NCBI RefSeq assembly: GCF_018139145.2
Contig: NC_059480.1
Span: 14,446,428-14,510,427, forward strand
Length of the DNA: 64,000 nt
Direction of reading: 5' to 3'
Origin: Gymnogyps californianus
Lineage: Eukaryota; Chordata; Aves; Accipitriformes; Cathartidae
Shown here: one piece after another, positions 52,303 through 64,000 of the stretch
How the letters are laid out: each line of letters begins with the position of its first letter
Numbering within the stretch: the stretch's first letter is position 1
Translations under genes and position numbers: made by a program
The notes under the pieces: generated by a model
Databases searched by the model: none
What the model was told of the DNA's origin: nothing
Seen by the model: only the letters and a program-made list of their open reading frames with translations

Positions 52303-52449
52303 CAAAGTGATGGCCCTGGTGAATAAATGACCAATCTTGGTCTTTTTTCGTTAAACTGATTTTTGCCGTTTGGGGGCTCCAGACCTATCCCTTTCTCCCT
52401 GGGAAGGCCTGTCCCTGCTGTGAGTGGCTCTCTTGGTCAACAGCAGGAG
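52303..52449 (+). other. Candidate exon with strong donor, likely non-coding
   Basis: CAGGAG followed by GTAAGT (52450) is a near-perfect donor. Upstream, CTTTTCTTTGCAG (ending 52302) is a good acceptor, giving a 147-bp segment closed by stops in all three frames, so it would be non-coding. A nearer acceptor, GGGGCTCCAG ending 52382, would give a 67-bp exon open in two frames (one ends SGSLGQQQE). The segment is richer in GC than its surroundings. A long non-coding RNA exon is the simplest positive reading; chance is the alternative. Confidence 0.2.
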
Positions 52450-54354
52450 GTAAGTCTGGTGGCAGCTGCCTGGAGAGAGAATACAACAACCTATTACTGC
52501 CTCATACAGGAACAGCAGCCGCCTCCGATTGTGTGAAGAAAGAGAAGGAACACTTGTTTCACCCTTAGCAATCTCCCTATTTCATCCCTATCTGTCAAAG
52601 GTATTCACACAGCTCCTACTGAGGCCATGCAATATCCAGTGTCCTTACAACACTTCTGCATTACAGAAAAGCATATCATATCTTTGTGCACATCAAAAAT
52701 TGAGGCATAGAAAAATCGAGTTGCTCAAGATAACAAGAAGTTTGTAGTCCAGAAGAGACATGCCATATTTGGAGAAAACCTCTTAAAAAAGCTTACTGTT
52801 TATACAAACTCCCCAGAAAATTGCCAGTAACAGCAAAGTTGATCAGTCTGCAAAAAAACCCTGGTTCCTACACCTCTCTTCTCCAGACACTATAGTAGCA
52901 GAACAACATCATCTGTGCCTTCATCTTAAAGTACTTGTAAAGCTAAGCTGAAGAATCAGCCAGCCATCTTGCAATAGATCAGACAGGTAGCAAGGATGAA
53001 CTTTAAGACTGAGCTTCCTCTACAAAAATCCCTGGACAAAACTCTTCTACAGCTTCAGTCTGCTCCATGGTGGGAAAATCCCAGCCTGTAGAGCACTTCC
53101 TGCAGACACAGAGCTGTGAATGCACCAGTATCTCAGTGTGAAGTGGGGAAGACAGAGGATGGAGTAAGAAGTTACAAGGGGTTCTTACAAATGAAAACCT
53201 GTCTGAAAAAACCCAGGGTGACAAACAGCTTCCAGAAAGTAAAGGGTTTTCAACTGGAATTCCTGATCCCCTCCTCTTCTCCCCCAGGTTGTCTGGTAAT
53301 TCACCATGGTAATTTGGGGTAACATGTACAGTCACTAGCTGCTGAAAGGAATTGTCAGGCATGACCTCCAGCATCTCTGAATAACCAGGGCAGATAAGTC
53401 ATGTTATTTTGGTGTGACTGTGCAATGAAAGGTGGGCTTAAGTGGCTTTCTTTAACTTAGCCACTACTTAAAATATATGGTAGGAAATAGTGACTTTATT
53501 TGATCTGTACAATGCATTTCAGCTCTGCTTAAAGCAGATTACTCATTTTGGCTTGATGTTACTGTCATTCCATATGATCCTAGCAACCCTGACTTTCAGC
53601 ATCAGAACATATGCCCAATAGATACAAAGTTTCATGAAACAGACTAAAAAATTATACTATAGGTGAAGACCACTGAAGATTTATTTATAATTTTGCATGA
53701 CTACTTCATTTAAGATCACTCTTTGGGGTCATTGTCTTATGGCAGATATCGTTTTTTGCCTTGGCAGGGTATGCAGTATAAAAGTCAAGACATGTGTGTT
53801 CCAAATAAACAAAGATGAAGCATTTGTTGGCTTTGTTGTTACCAGCTTCCTGGTAATAATCTTTGGAGAGAATGTTATGCAAAGTGTGGAATTTATTATT
53901 TATTTTAAAGTTATATTTAGTACACACAAAGCTAAATCACACTTGTTCAACTACTGTATATACTGTAATTACACACCCTAATTTCATGCTTTTGGTCATG
54001 CAGTTAGCATAAGTAGTTGTAATTACACATTTAAGGCATGTAATCATGTAATAATTAAGATGCACAATTCAATTATATAATTAAGGTATGCAAATACGTA
54101 GGACTATCCTGTGACATTGATTTTAAGTAGACTACCCCATTAATTCTGAGGGGAGTTCTGCTTAAAAATTCATTACACAATACAGCTTGCAAAGAATTGT
54201 ACAGACAGGAAAAAAACCAGACCCACTGTCACGCTTCTTTGGATATCTGCCTGAGAGGTAAAAAATGTAAAAAAAAAAAAACCAAATTAAATAAATAAAA
54301 ATTAGAAATATCAGTTTCAAATAGTATTTACAAGATTGGTTCTGTGTTCTAACA

Positions 54355-54420
54355 ACAACAAACCAACAAAAAAACCCACACAAAAAACCACAAAAACCCC
54401 CAAACTACACACACAAAAAA
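54355..54420. repeat. A/C-rich low-complexity tract
   Basis: AACAAACCAACAAAAAAACC and similar, with almost no G or T on the plus strand for about 65 bp. It is similar in character to the tracts at 36.2, 45.85 and 57.1 kb. Confidence 0.8.
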
Positions 54421-55230
54421 GATGAATTCTCAAACCGGAACAAAATATTTACAAGATTGTTTTGTCGGCCAGAATTGGTAGAGAGAAAACAATCTCCAAA
54501 AATACCCTACTGCTTCCTAACAACCTGTTACATCCCCAGAAAAATATGTTAAATAAGCAATGATCTCTTTGCATGTTTCAATTAAAAAAAATATGGTTTT
54601 CATAGTTTCTTTCACAGAACTAGGAAAGGAAAGAGAGAAGCTTTTCATAATCAGAAGAAAACAAGGGAACACAGAGAGCAAACTCACTTCCCCTGTGGTT
54701 GTTTTTATGCTCAACCACTGAAAACTCTTAACCAAAAATATAAAAAACAAGATTATTGACCTCAATCTCAATGCACAATGTTTTTGCTAATGCTTTTAGT
54801 ATTTTTTTTTCCACTCTTTTCTTCTCACAATAAAAAAAATATGAGACATCCAAAACCAGGAGGCTTTGTGCAGAACAACACAATAATTAATGGCTCGTTC
54901 AAGGAGGTTTCTCTCCAAGAGTAGAAAATGGCAGAAGCAAGAAAGCCACTGCCAGAGCAAGGGGGCAAAGTAATCATTCTGCTAAACTACAGAGATTATG
55001 CAGTCACTGAGCCCCAACTTCCATGCACAGTCATCACTAGCAAATCAGATTAAGGGAATTTCAAAAAGATGAAAAGATGGTAACATCCTGGTGTGAGCTC
55101 CAGCATAGAGTGGATTCACCTTCCCCTGTATGTTCACCTTGATGTGGCTTGAAGAATAGTCATGAAGAGTTGAGAAGCAGCCCTCCTCGAAGCAAAGCAA
55201 TAAGGAAAAACCATAATCTGTATGCTGCAA

Positions 55231-55250
55231 CACCCCCCCACCCCGCCCCA
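55231..55250. repeat. C-rich tract
   Basis: CACCCCCCCACCCCGCCCCA: a GC-box-like CCCCGCCCC at the right end inside AT-rich DNA. It resembles an Sp/KLF site but has no CpG island around it. Confidence 0.75.
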
Positions 55251-57057
55251 TGAATTTGGTAAATAGTAAACTGCTAGTAACAATGTGTTGCAAGAAACAT
55301 GTCCAATTAAGGAAAACGTGTCTGAGCACATCCAGATTGGAAGGAAGCACCAAAATATCATATTATAACTCTCTGTTTATGTCACATTCCCTCTGCCCTT
55401 CATAACACTTTATTGTATGTAATCTTATGATGAGGTGTAAGGCTGTGTTGGGGAAACTCCTCTTGGTTACAAATTGAAGCAGGCATACCACAATGGGATC
55501 CTGACTGGGACCCAGTAATCCTCAAACTGTAACAGTGAATAACTGCTAATTGCTGGTAGCTCATCATTACACATGACAGATTCATACTCATTCTAGAAAT
55601 AGGCAGAGAAGCAAAAAAAAATTTCTTAAATTATTTTTATTTAGGTTCTTTAGTAGCTTTTTCCTCTAAGAAAAAAATGTCAATACCCTGAATGTCCTCT
55701 GGCTTAAAGGTATAAATCGAAGTTAATAGATGTGCATCAATATGCGTGACAGCAAAATCAGATATTCAATGACCAGAATTCTCCTCAGATGTCAGAATAG
55801 CTTTAAAGATCCTACTTAGAATATTCATAGGATCTGGAGTGAAAGTATTTTTTCCACCAAGATTAATATCTATTATATTCATTTGAAAGATATAGGGGCA
55901 CATTCATAGTTCAGGATCTTAGAAGTGATTTAAGGATGAAAAATGCTTCATTGTCTATTTTGAGTTTAAATAAATAACTATAACTGCATGCTAACATTCA
56001 AGAAAAGAAACTGAATTGTGCCAGGGGAACATACCCAGACAACGCTATTTACATTGCTAGGTGCTGAAGCTCAGGAACAGATACACCCAAACTATCTCCA
56101 CAGGACTGGGAAAAAACCAAACATCCCGAGTAGAAAGCTCTGAACCAGAGCCTATTTCAGCATCAATTAGCACAACATGACTCTGATCTTTGGTGGTGTT
56201 TCTATTGCAGGCTTTGCCACTCCACAACTAACAAATACCATTTATCATCTGGCAAGCAACGCATCTGCAGGTGATCTCAGCTATTTTCAAAGTATTCTCT
56301 TCTATCATTGCTGAGGAATAGCGTAGCTAGGCTTGAAGAGGAATTCATCTCTTTTTGAAGGGCTACCAATAGCATTTCTCTGCTGGCAGTATTTCAAAGA
56401 GAAACTACTGCTTCTTTCTAAGGCCCTGCAGCCCTTTGGAGAAGGGAAAGCTACTCTGAAGTACTGTAATGCAGAAGCATGCAGTGTCCTCTCTGAAAAA
56501 TCAAGCCAAAGTGAGGGGTCTTGAGGGATCTTACAAAAATAGGATGGCATACTCCTATTCATCCAAATTTTCCACCTTATCTTCACAAAGCACAACCAAC
56601 ATATGGTTGTTTCCCCTAATTTCAGAGGATTTTGCCATGTAATGCTGGAATTCGGGAGCTGCTGCTGCAAGACACTTTCTCTCCCACAAACCATGGAAAG
56701 AAGCTGACAGTGGATGTATTTATTCATCTTCATTTGCTGCTAACACCATCTTGTGCTTTAAAAAATTTAGTTGATCAACTTAGTTTTAGCCTTTCTGCAA
56801 TGGTGGAAGATAGCATCATGGATTTGGAGGACAGTACATATCACTTAGACAGACCCATGAAGGTTCGTAGCCCATATCTGTTCAGTTTTTCCTCTGGCCT
56901 TTCCTTGATTTCCAGCATCAGCTTACAAAGAGTATTTCTAACTACACAGGTGTTGGCAAGTTCCTACAGTGGTTACCTTTCCTTTTGATGATTGCTGTAC
57001 TGACCTACTTCAATTTCAATTCCTTTTTGTTGTTATCTGGTTTTAGACAATTGGTTT

Positions 57058-57124
57058 AAAAAAAAAAAAAAAAAAAAACACACACACACAAACAAACAAA
57101 ACAAAACAAACAAAACCCCCCCCC
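57058..57124. repeat. Compound A21-(CA)n-(AAAC)n-C9 repeat
   Basis: Twenty-one A residues, then six CA steps, then AAAC/AAAAC units, then nine C. A TG repeat (about 57139-57147) follows, so the CA and TG parts could pair. It may be the relic of a retroposon tail that seeded microsatellite growth, but no body was identified. Confidence 0.9.
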
Positions 57125-58559
57125 AAACAACAGCTTTTTGTGTGTGTGCCTTTTTTGGCAGACGATGACTAAGTGTATCTCTTTTCCAACTGCCTTAAGG
57201 AAGGCAAAGGGGTTCCCCTTTTCTCTGATGTTTTTTCTGACATTAATGGAAGAAACTCTAGCTCTCTGAAGCCTAATCTCTCATGAATGCGTTCCCTGCT
57301 TACACACACTCTTGACACTTTCTCTGCCTATTAAACATTCATGTAAGCAGGTTAGATTTTTAAGATTGCTACAGAGAAGACAAGAGCTCCTAACTGGAGC
57401 TAGTCTTCAGCTCTGACCCAATGGGTCAAAGAGTATCCCAGAAGCATTATGCTCACATTTTATCATCCTGCTCAATGCTGCTGTCATGGCAATTGACCAC
57501 TGCAAACAGGAAAATCCTGACAGTCATTAGATGTTATAATTTAGACATATAAGGATTCTGTTGCTGTGGGAAAATCCAGCACTAGACTAAAATAACATAC
57601 AGCAAATATCTTCAAGCATAGAATTCAACACATTGCAAGACACTGACTGCAAATTCTCATATGATCTTTCACAAAAAAGGAGTTTGAAAAAACAAAACAC
57701 ACACACAAAATGGTGCCAGTTTGGAGTCTATTTTGGTAAACGTGGGCAGTCTTGATGTAAAAATAAATTATGCTAAAGATGACTTGCATTATAATGTAAT
57801 ATTTATTATTACTGATACAAGTAGTGTAAAGAGAGAAAACATTTTCACACTGAAGGTAGAAAATTGTAATTATTTCTTTCTAATGAGATATCATGGATAT
57901 AGTATAGTAACCTAGCATACAAATCTCTTCACCATCTTCTGTGGACCAAATTTGAGCCCCTTGCTGTAGTGCATGCCTTGTCTTCCAAACAAGGATATTT
58001 TGGCACATCTGTACAATTTTATGTCATTTGCAACACTGCAGCCCAAAGCCCCTTCTCCCTCCATCCCTCACCCTTGCTGCCTCATAGACTGACTAGGATG
58101 AAAGAAAAGGAGACTGTGTGTAACACAGCTCCTACTTAATATACACAGGTCACCAGCATCCTCAAGAGCCTGCCTGTGAAGAAGGATTGACCACTGCAGA
58201 CAGACTCTGTTTCTCCCCACCAAGATCCACCAGCACATCCATAACCCCATGAATATTTGATATTCAATAATACCAAGATCTGCTAACAAACCTAGAGAAA
58301 AAGCCTGATCAATGATGGTACCACAAGGACATTGACCACCAGTGACCTTAACCTGTAACTATCTAATGTTGATTCATACATTGAGCAGCATGGTCTATAT
58401 ACCTTTTAGTCACTGGAAGGTGGTGTCAGCTACTTTAAAACTGTTCACCATGAATCAGTAAGAGGAAGACACACTTGTATATGCTTTAAAATTCGACACC
58501 AACATCAAGATGTATTCAATTAAGGTGTCACGTCTCATCTCAAGTGGAAAAAGAGAAAT

Positions 58560-58680
58560 GAAGTAGTACAATAGCATTTAACAGCTGATAATAGTGTTTC
58601 TGCCTGATTTGCTCTAATTACACAGATTGAACAGGCTCAGTGTTACAGGCAACCATTAATTACCTGTTCTATACCCCAAG
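58560..58680. promoter_or_regulatory. Possible conserved element with TAATTA sites
   Basis: About 120 non-repetitive bases hold CTAATTAC and TTAATTAC (homeodomain-type cores, near 58615 and 58656), CAGCTGATAA (E-box plus GATA-like core, near 58581) and an ACAGGCAACC segment. The motif mix is typical of developmental enhancers. Conservation cannot be tested here. Confidence 0.18.
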
Positions 58681-60185
58681 TGTGTATTTTTCTTCAGAGT
58701 TTTAAAGCTAAGGTCCAAATTCTTTTCATAAAAGAATTGCACACAGAAGTTTAAGTAATCCAGTAACTCTCCTTCCACACCCAAAAACTTTACTTTTTAC
58801 TTTATTTAGTGTAGGCATTTAATTTCACTGTTAGCATACTTAAAAGCAACTAAATTACTCCTAAGAGAAACTCCAAGTGAAATACCAAATTCATATCGGA
58901 GCTTTTGCCAACCACGTATTTTAAATTATATCATAAGTTGTTTCATGGCATGACTGCTGCTTTTCACACTGATTTGTAGATATTTTTGCTTATATTAAAT
59001 TGTTTCAGGGCAGAATGCATCATGATAAGAATTTAATTTCAGAAAGTTTACCTCATCACATTTTGTAGTCCCTGTGAAAATCATATGTAATATAGTTAAC
59101 ATTATTCATCCTTTTTTTTATATTTCCCTCCACCTCTCTAAATTTTGAAAAGGAATTTAAATTAACGCAAATGCTGAACTGTTTCTTGCTACCTATTTGT
59201 GATAGCCATTTATGTCTCTAGAGCACATAACTACTTTTCTCTGAAAGTGATTTTGGCAGAAGTAGCAGGCTTGTGGATTGGCCTTATGAAAACACGAATT
59301 CCCATTACGTTTATGGAGCTCTGATGAATACAGAGCTAAAGCTACTTAAAACAAGACTATGCACACACAGTCCTTTAAAGGGAAGGAACATTTTGGACCT
59401 CTTTTACTCAACAGAGCACTTGTGATAGAGGACCATGAATAATTATTGTTAGACAGCAGGAATAATGCTACATAAAACAGTTCTGAAAGCCTTCTTACAA
59501 AAATGTACACATTCATTTACTAAGAGCAAAGAGCTAACTGTAAAAGCAAATAAAGAACAACCCTGTTAATGGGGAATTTGGCTTTGAAATAATTTCATGA
59601 TTTAGCTTAAGGTCTTCGCTTACTTATATAGGTGTTTTGGAAACTAAATCCCTGATCTTCAAGAAGAGTGCAGGCTACACGCAGTCCCTTAAAGTAAATG
59701 GCTGAGGCCACAAACTCATGTGCTCCACAATGCTGGATTTGAGTGTCTCTCTATTTCTCCAAAAGGAATTGTCTTTCAAAACAGACATTGTGATATGCCA
59801 AGATTTAAAGTATTCACAATCTGTCAACATTGTAACCTGAAGATAAAAAAGCATATGTGAACACTCTTAAAAAAAACCCCCACACTATGATGTTACTAGA
59901 GTGACAACTAAATGTGAAATGATGAGAATGTTACAAACAAGAAAATAAAGACTTCATGGCAACTTCAGCCTAACAATAACCCCAGCGTAAAGATATTGAG
60001 ACAAGGAGTCTACACTGAGAATTACAATTAAACATGTTGTATTTACAGAAATTACGTATTTCATTGCAATTCTGATAAAGGCATGTTCCAGCTATGACAG
60101 ACAGCTCAGAAGCCCTCCTGAAGCTATTTATTTTTAAAATTCACTACGTGAGTCTTATATTTTCTGTCTCCTCTTGTTGTTCCAG

Positions 60186-60240
60186 TTATTACATGCTGAA
60201 GCCGTTTAATGTTGTGGGTGATTGGAATAAGAAAGAAACA
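60186..60240 (+). other. Candidate 55-bp micro-exon, unproven
   Basis: A pyrimidine-rich stretch (TTTTCTGTCTCCTCTTGTTGTTCCAG) ends at 60185, and GTGAGT follows at 60241. The frame open from 60094 would read YYMLKPFNVVGDWNKKET across it. The exon's last base is A rather than the usual G, which weakens the donor. I do not recognise the peptide. A second GTGAGT match lies just upstream at 60148. Confidence 0.13.
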
Positions 60241-63200
60241 GTGAGTCAAGCAACAGGAACTACTACCCATTTAACTCTGGGGAAGTACACCTTTTTCAGC
60301 CTTTCAATCAAAGGTTTAAGGTAGGTTGCAAGGTTTCTATCACTTAACCAATAATTCAGATTGAGTTTGATATTCTGAATCTCTAGTCATCATCATCCAA
60401 GAGAAGTAACATGAGGAAAATGAAATAGGGATGATCTTACCAAAACCTGTTTCCTCCTGTGAGAGTAAAGAACCCCTTGACGGCTCCTCCTCTTTCCCTC
60501 TGTTTGTCCTTAGAGGAGATGAAAGCACCTTGGAGGTTTTTATGCTTCCTACACCACTTGATTTTGCTGCAGGAATGAATACTTTCCCCCTCATTAACAC
60601 AAAACAGACATTAGACTTGGCAACTTCTGCTGAAGGATTTTTTTTCTACCCTGACCATTCACTGTCTTTACAAGTGTGCTCAAGCAAACAACATGATGTT
60701 GTGCATTGCTTCCACAGGTTCCAGTACTACTCATACGCCCTCAAAATTTGGCCTCTTTTCAGCCTGAAGTCTGAGCTCCTCAGTGTTTCTTAGCCACACG
60801 ATGGTTTTAACGCACTGCATATTCTTGTAGATTAATTGAAATAATTGAAAAGGGAAGGAAATACTTTACTCAAGATTCTCTTCACAAATCATACTCATGT
60901 TTATATAAAAGGTCACAGTCCAATTCTCTACGGTCTTAAGTACTTCCAAAGTTTGCTCTCTTCCTTTTTTCCCTTATCTCACTAGTATCATTCATCTTTA
61001 AAAATTAATGATTTTCCTCTCGCCAGTTTTTTTCCCTAGTAACCTTCAACAAGTACAAAGTCACTCCATTTCCACATACAATCAGCTAAGATTGGAGTCT
61101 CTTATTAAAAAGTGGTGAAACAGCATCTCACTGCTTCTACCTCAGTTATGTTACCTGACAGAAAAAACATTCCCAAACTCACATCTGTGAAAACAAAATT
61201 CTTAATTTCATCATACAGACTTGCCTTTCTTTTAGCAACAAAAGAGCAATGATGCTGCATACTTGTGCAAAAACTCACAGAAATGCCTTTCTGAAGGCCC
61301 TCTTGGGTTTGGTGCAACCTTACGGATAGAGGTTTTCTATCTGATAAGACTGAAAACACAGTGTTCCCTTCCAAAAAGCCCGCTCTCTTCTACCGAATTG
61401 CCAGGGTACATATGCACCTCTTACAAGCACATCTACTCAAACTAAATACAGAGGAAAAAGCTGTGATCGACAGGCGATGGAAGTTATCTGCCTCCCTAGG
61501 GAGATACTTCCTACTAGTCACTAACTGCTTATTCTTAGTAACACACAGTTAACAAATTCCCATCATTCTTCTCAGGCAAAGTAGCCCCCAGAGGCTCTCT
61601 GTGACACTGTGCTTCCCTTAGCTCTACATCTGTACTCCTATACAGATGTAACATAAGAGCTTGGAGTCCTTTAAAGTCTCCCTCAGAGTAATACTTAACT
61701 AGTCAACTATATAGAGAAAAAGAGCTGTTTATTGCTTGTAATGATTTACTACAAGAACTCCTTACAGAAACAGAATTCTTTTTACTGGACTGTTCAAAGA
61801 ATTGAAAAATTTTGCCTCTTTTCCCAGTAGACTACTCTGCCAGCTATTGTTTATATTGTGCTAATTAATACTCAAAAATACATTCTTTGGTTTAATCTGT
61901 TTAAGAAAATATATGCTTAGAGAGTGAAGGATTGATTCTCCAATTACATGTGACATGTCTTCGTTTAATCTAAGCTAATATAAATTTACAGTAGTTACCA
62001 CAATCACTAGGCCTGATTCTCAGCTTCTCTATACCTTGGATTCATAGAAATTACCTATGGGTAGTAATGTCTTATCCTATTGTCCTGCTACAGTTGTTTG
62101 TGTTTGTTGCTGGTGTATCTCTCAAAGCAATGCATACTGTCTGAAGACATAAAGCAAAAGTCTACCATTCTCACTGTGTGCTGGTTTCTATGAAAACTGC
62201 AGTGTTCTCTTGTTTGTTTTAAAACAAGAACCTCTTCCTTTATTCTCAGTTGAATTTTTCAGGGTCCAGCTTCCAAGCATTGTTCTGAATTCCTCCACAT
62301 GATTTAAAGAGTCTTTTAACGTTGCTTTTATCTTTCTATAAAAAAACTCACTGCTTTGCTTCATTGTCCTTTAAAAAACTTGTATTGACTCTGATATCCC
62401 TCAACACAATAACATTTCTCCAGCTCACAAATCTTTCTTTCTAGCTCTTCTGCAGATGTTGCCCAGTTCTTCATACCTTTTGAAGATGTTGACCCCAGAA
62501 ACAGATGCAGTATTCTAGTATTTGTTAACTACTTGAATCCCACTTCTCGAAAATAATTTTGTATTTGCATCAAAAAAGAGTAAAGGCCACACAAGCACTT
62601 GTACCCCACCTAACACATCATCTTCCATGAAGTTTACTGCAGTAATCACAAGGCTTAATTGCTTACTACGTCATCTAAGTCCTTTGTAGAAAATTCACAA
62701 TTCACTCTGTCTTCTAACCCAATTTAAACACGGGATGTTTATTCTTCCTTTTTGCCACATGAAAACTTCAGTTAAACTGGATACAATTGTCTATGGCATT
62801 GCAGAATCCAGTTCTGTTGTATATAGCTACAAGCTATAGTAACCATCTATTATCACAGTGCAATTAAATAATCACTTCACCTACACCCAAACAGCACAGC
62901 TCTCTGTTTTTCTAGCACAGCAGAGGCCAGTAATCCCCGACATGTCTGAGTGTACTTTATAATAAAAAATAAGAAGAAACGTAAACCTAAAGTACATTAA
63001 TACTCACAAATAAAAATAGAGATTTCCATCATTCCACTTGCTCACAGAGGCAAAATGATACATTTGAAGAGCTAAAGACAAATATTGAAATATGCTTCCA
63101 CATGTCAAACACTCAAAGCTTCAACCTTGTTAATATTAAACACACAGATTTTTCAAAAAAACTGTTCTTGGAATTCAGGTTCAAATATGATCCTTAATTT

Positions 63201-64000
63201 TTCCCGTGTTACTATTTTCATTTGCCTCGCTTAATTCATTTAAGCATTAGATAAGTCTGAATTACAACCTTGGCACAGAGATGCAGTCTTCCCAGAAAGT
63301 CAGTGATGACCACATAAATTTTGAAACAAGGACTATTTAATGTCAATAGGACCAACAAGGGCTGTTTAAATACCATGCTGAACTTATGCAGTCAGTCCTG
63401 TACGAATTTCTACCTGACTTTTCTAATAATAACAATAATAAATAAAAGTGCAGATTGTTCATTAATGCTTATATCTGATTACATACAGTCATTATTTATC
63501 CAGGTCTTGTTTTGTTAATATTTTTCTCAGATGAAAGTCAGTTGAAATTATGCAACTTTGTTACTGATGGCAAATTTTTAAGTAGTACCCTGTCTGAGCT
63601 GCACATTGTGAGGTAACAGTTTCATTGCTCGATTTGAAAATGAAGCATCTGAACCAGACAGCCAGAAGCTGGCAGTCACCCATACACTAGCCATCTTCTT
63701 ACTTTCTTTTACAAAGTCTCCTCTCCTGGCCACAGAGGCAGCATATCAGCACTAGACAGACAGTGGGCTGATTCTATATGGCCATTTTGATGCACTTATG
63801 AAATTAAGTGCATCAATTAATAATGTCATAAATCAGTCACATTTTACACAGACAACCTGCTTCTAATACTAGACCACTATGCTGACATTCAGAAATGTGA
63901 AATAGATAGGCATATGGAATTTGTTATTTTGTTTTTCAAGTCATAAATATTATTTCAAAAGAAAGCAAGTTATAAGATTAATGGCAGCCAATCACAGTGA
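60241..64000. other. Non-coding block to the window end
   Basis: AT-rich, stops in all frames; the longest open frame is 120 codons (60431-60793) with no recognisable family. It contains a short AAT repeat near 63422-63441 and a perfect 12-bp hairpin at 63787-63816. Nothing else supports a gene. Confidence 0.6.
63787..63816. repeat. Perfect 12-bp hairpin, 6-nt loop
   Basis: TTGATGCACTTA (63787-63798) is the exact reverse complement of TAAGTGCATCAA (63805-63816), separated by TGAAAT. It is too short for a microRNA precursor (usually about 60-80 nt with a 20+ bp stem) and has no T-run after it. It could be a paired protein-binding site. Confidence 0.75.

Larger units (their letters stand above)
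52450..60185. other. Non-coding block, no gene recognised
   Basis: AT-rich. Contents: an A/C-rich tract (54355-54420), a C-rich tract (55231-55250), the longest open frame in the window (minus strand, 56305-56733, 142 codons, no recognisable family), a compound A/CA/C repeat (57058-57124) and a TAAT-rich stretch at 58560-58680. The 53940-54120 stretch repeats TAATTAAG-like motifs but has no fixed period. Confidence 0.6.

Noticed and set aside
56305..56733. Longest open frame in the window (minus strand, 142 codons)
   Set aside because: No recognisable domain, no splice or promoter context, and about one frame of this length is expected by chance given six frames and roughly 6 % stop codons.
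1..64000. CRISPR arrays, tRNA or rRNA genes, bacterial operons, phage genes
   Set aside because: No regularly spaced repeats, no tRNA B-box with cloverleaf context, no prokaryotic gene density; the window is eukaryotic.

Overview
The window reads as vertebrate nuclear DNA, most likely avian, and almost entirely non-coding. It is AT-rich (roughly 38-40 % GC by eye), depleted in CpG outside two short islands, and has stop codons throughout all six frames. It contains no operons, ribosome-binding sites, CRISPR arrays, tRNAs or rRNAs. I saw no SINE/LINE carpet of the mammalian kind. The one clear transposable element is a solo LTR that resembles avian ERV LTRs. The bird call is an inference from this repeat-poor character and the LTR; a non-avian reptile is not excluded.

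Layout. 1-32.7 kb: intergenic or intronic DNA with simple repeats, a few splice-site-bounded open segments (7.5 kb, 12.0 kb, minus strand at 15.9 kb) and possible regulatory clusters (2.1, 26.5 kb). 32714-33486: a 773-bp solo LTR with a perfect 7-bp terminal inverted repeat and a 5-bp target-site duplication (AAGGC). 37.5-37.96 kb: a strong CpG island with a GC box, the best promoter candidate. 38969-39001: an uninterrupted run of 33 G. 43.2-43.45 kb: a second, smaller CpG island followed by a paired SOX-like motif. 43.5-64 kb: more AT-rich DNA with simple repeats, a nested tandem duplication (45.1 kb), non-coding or weakly coding exon candidates (52.4, 60.2 kb), an A/CA/C-rich tract (57.06 kb) and a perfect 12-bp hairpin (63.8 kb).

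I recognise no protein-coding gene. The longest open frames (142, 137 and 135 codons) are about what chance gives in 128,000 codon positions at roughly 6 % stop frequency, and one lies wholly inside the LTR. The simplest reading is a gene desert or very large introns, with one or two CpG-island promoters that could drive a non-coding transcript or the 5' untranslated exon of a gene whose coding exons lie outside. I did not find evidence of a new biological system. The points most worth checking are the two CpG islands, the solo LTR, the G33 tract and the excess of long G/C homopolymers.
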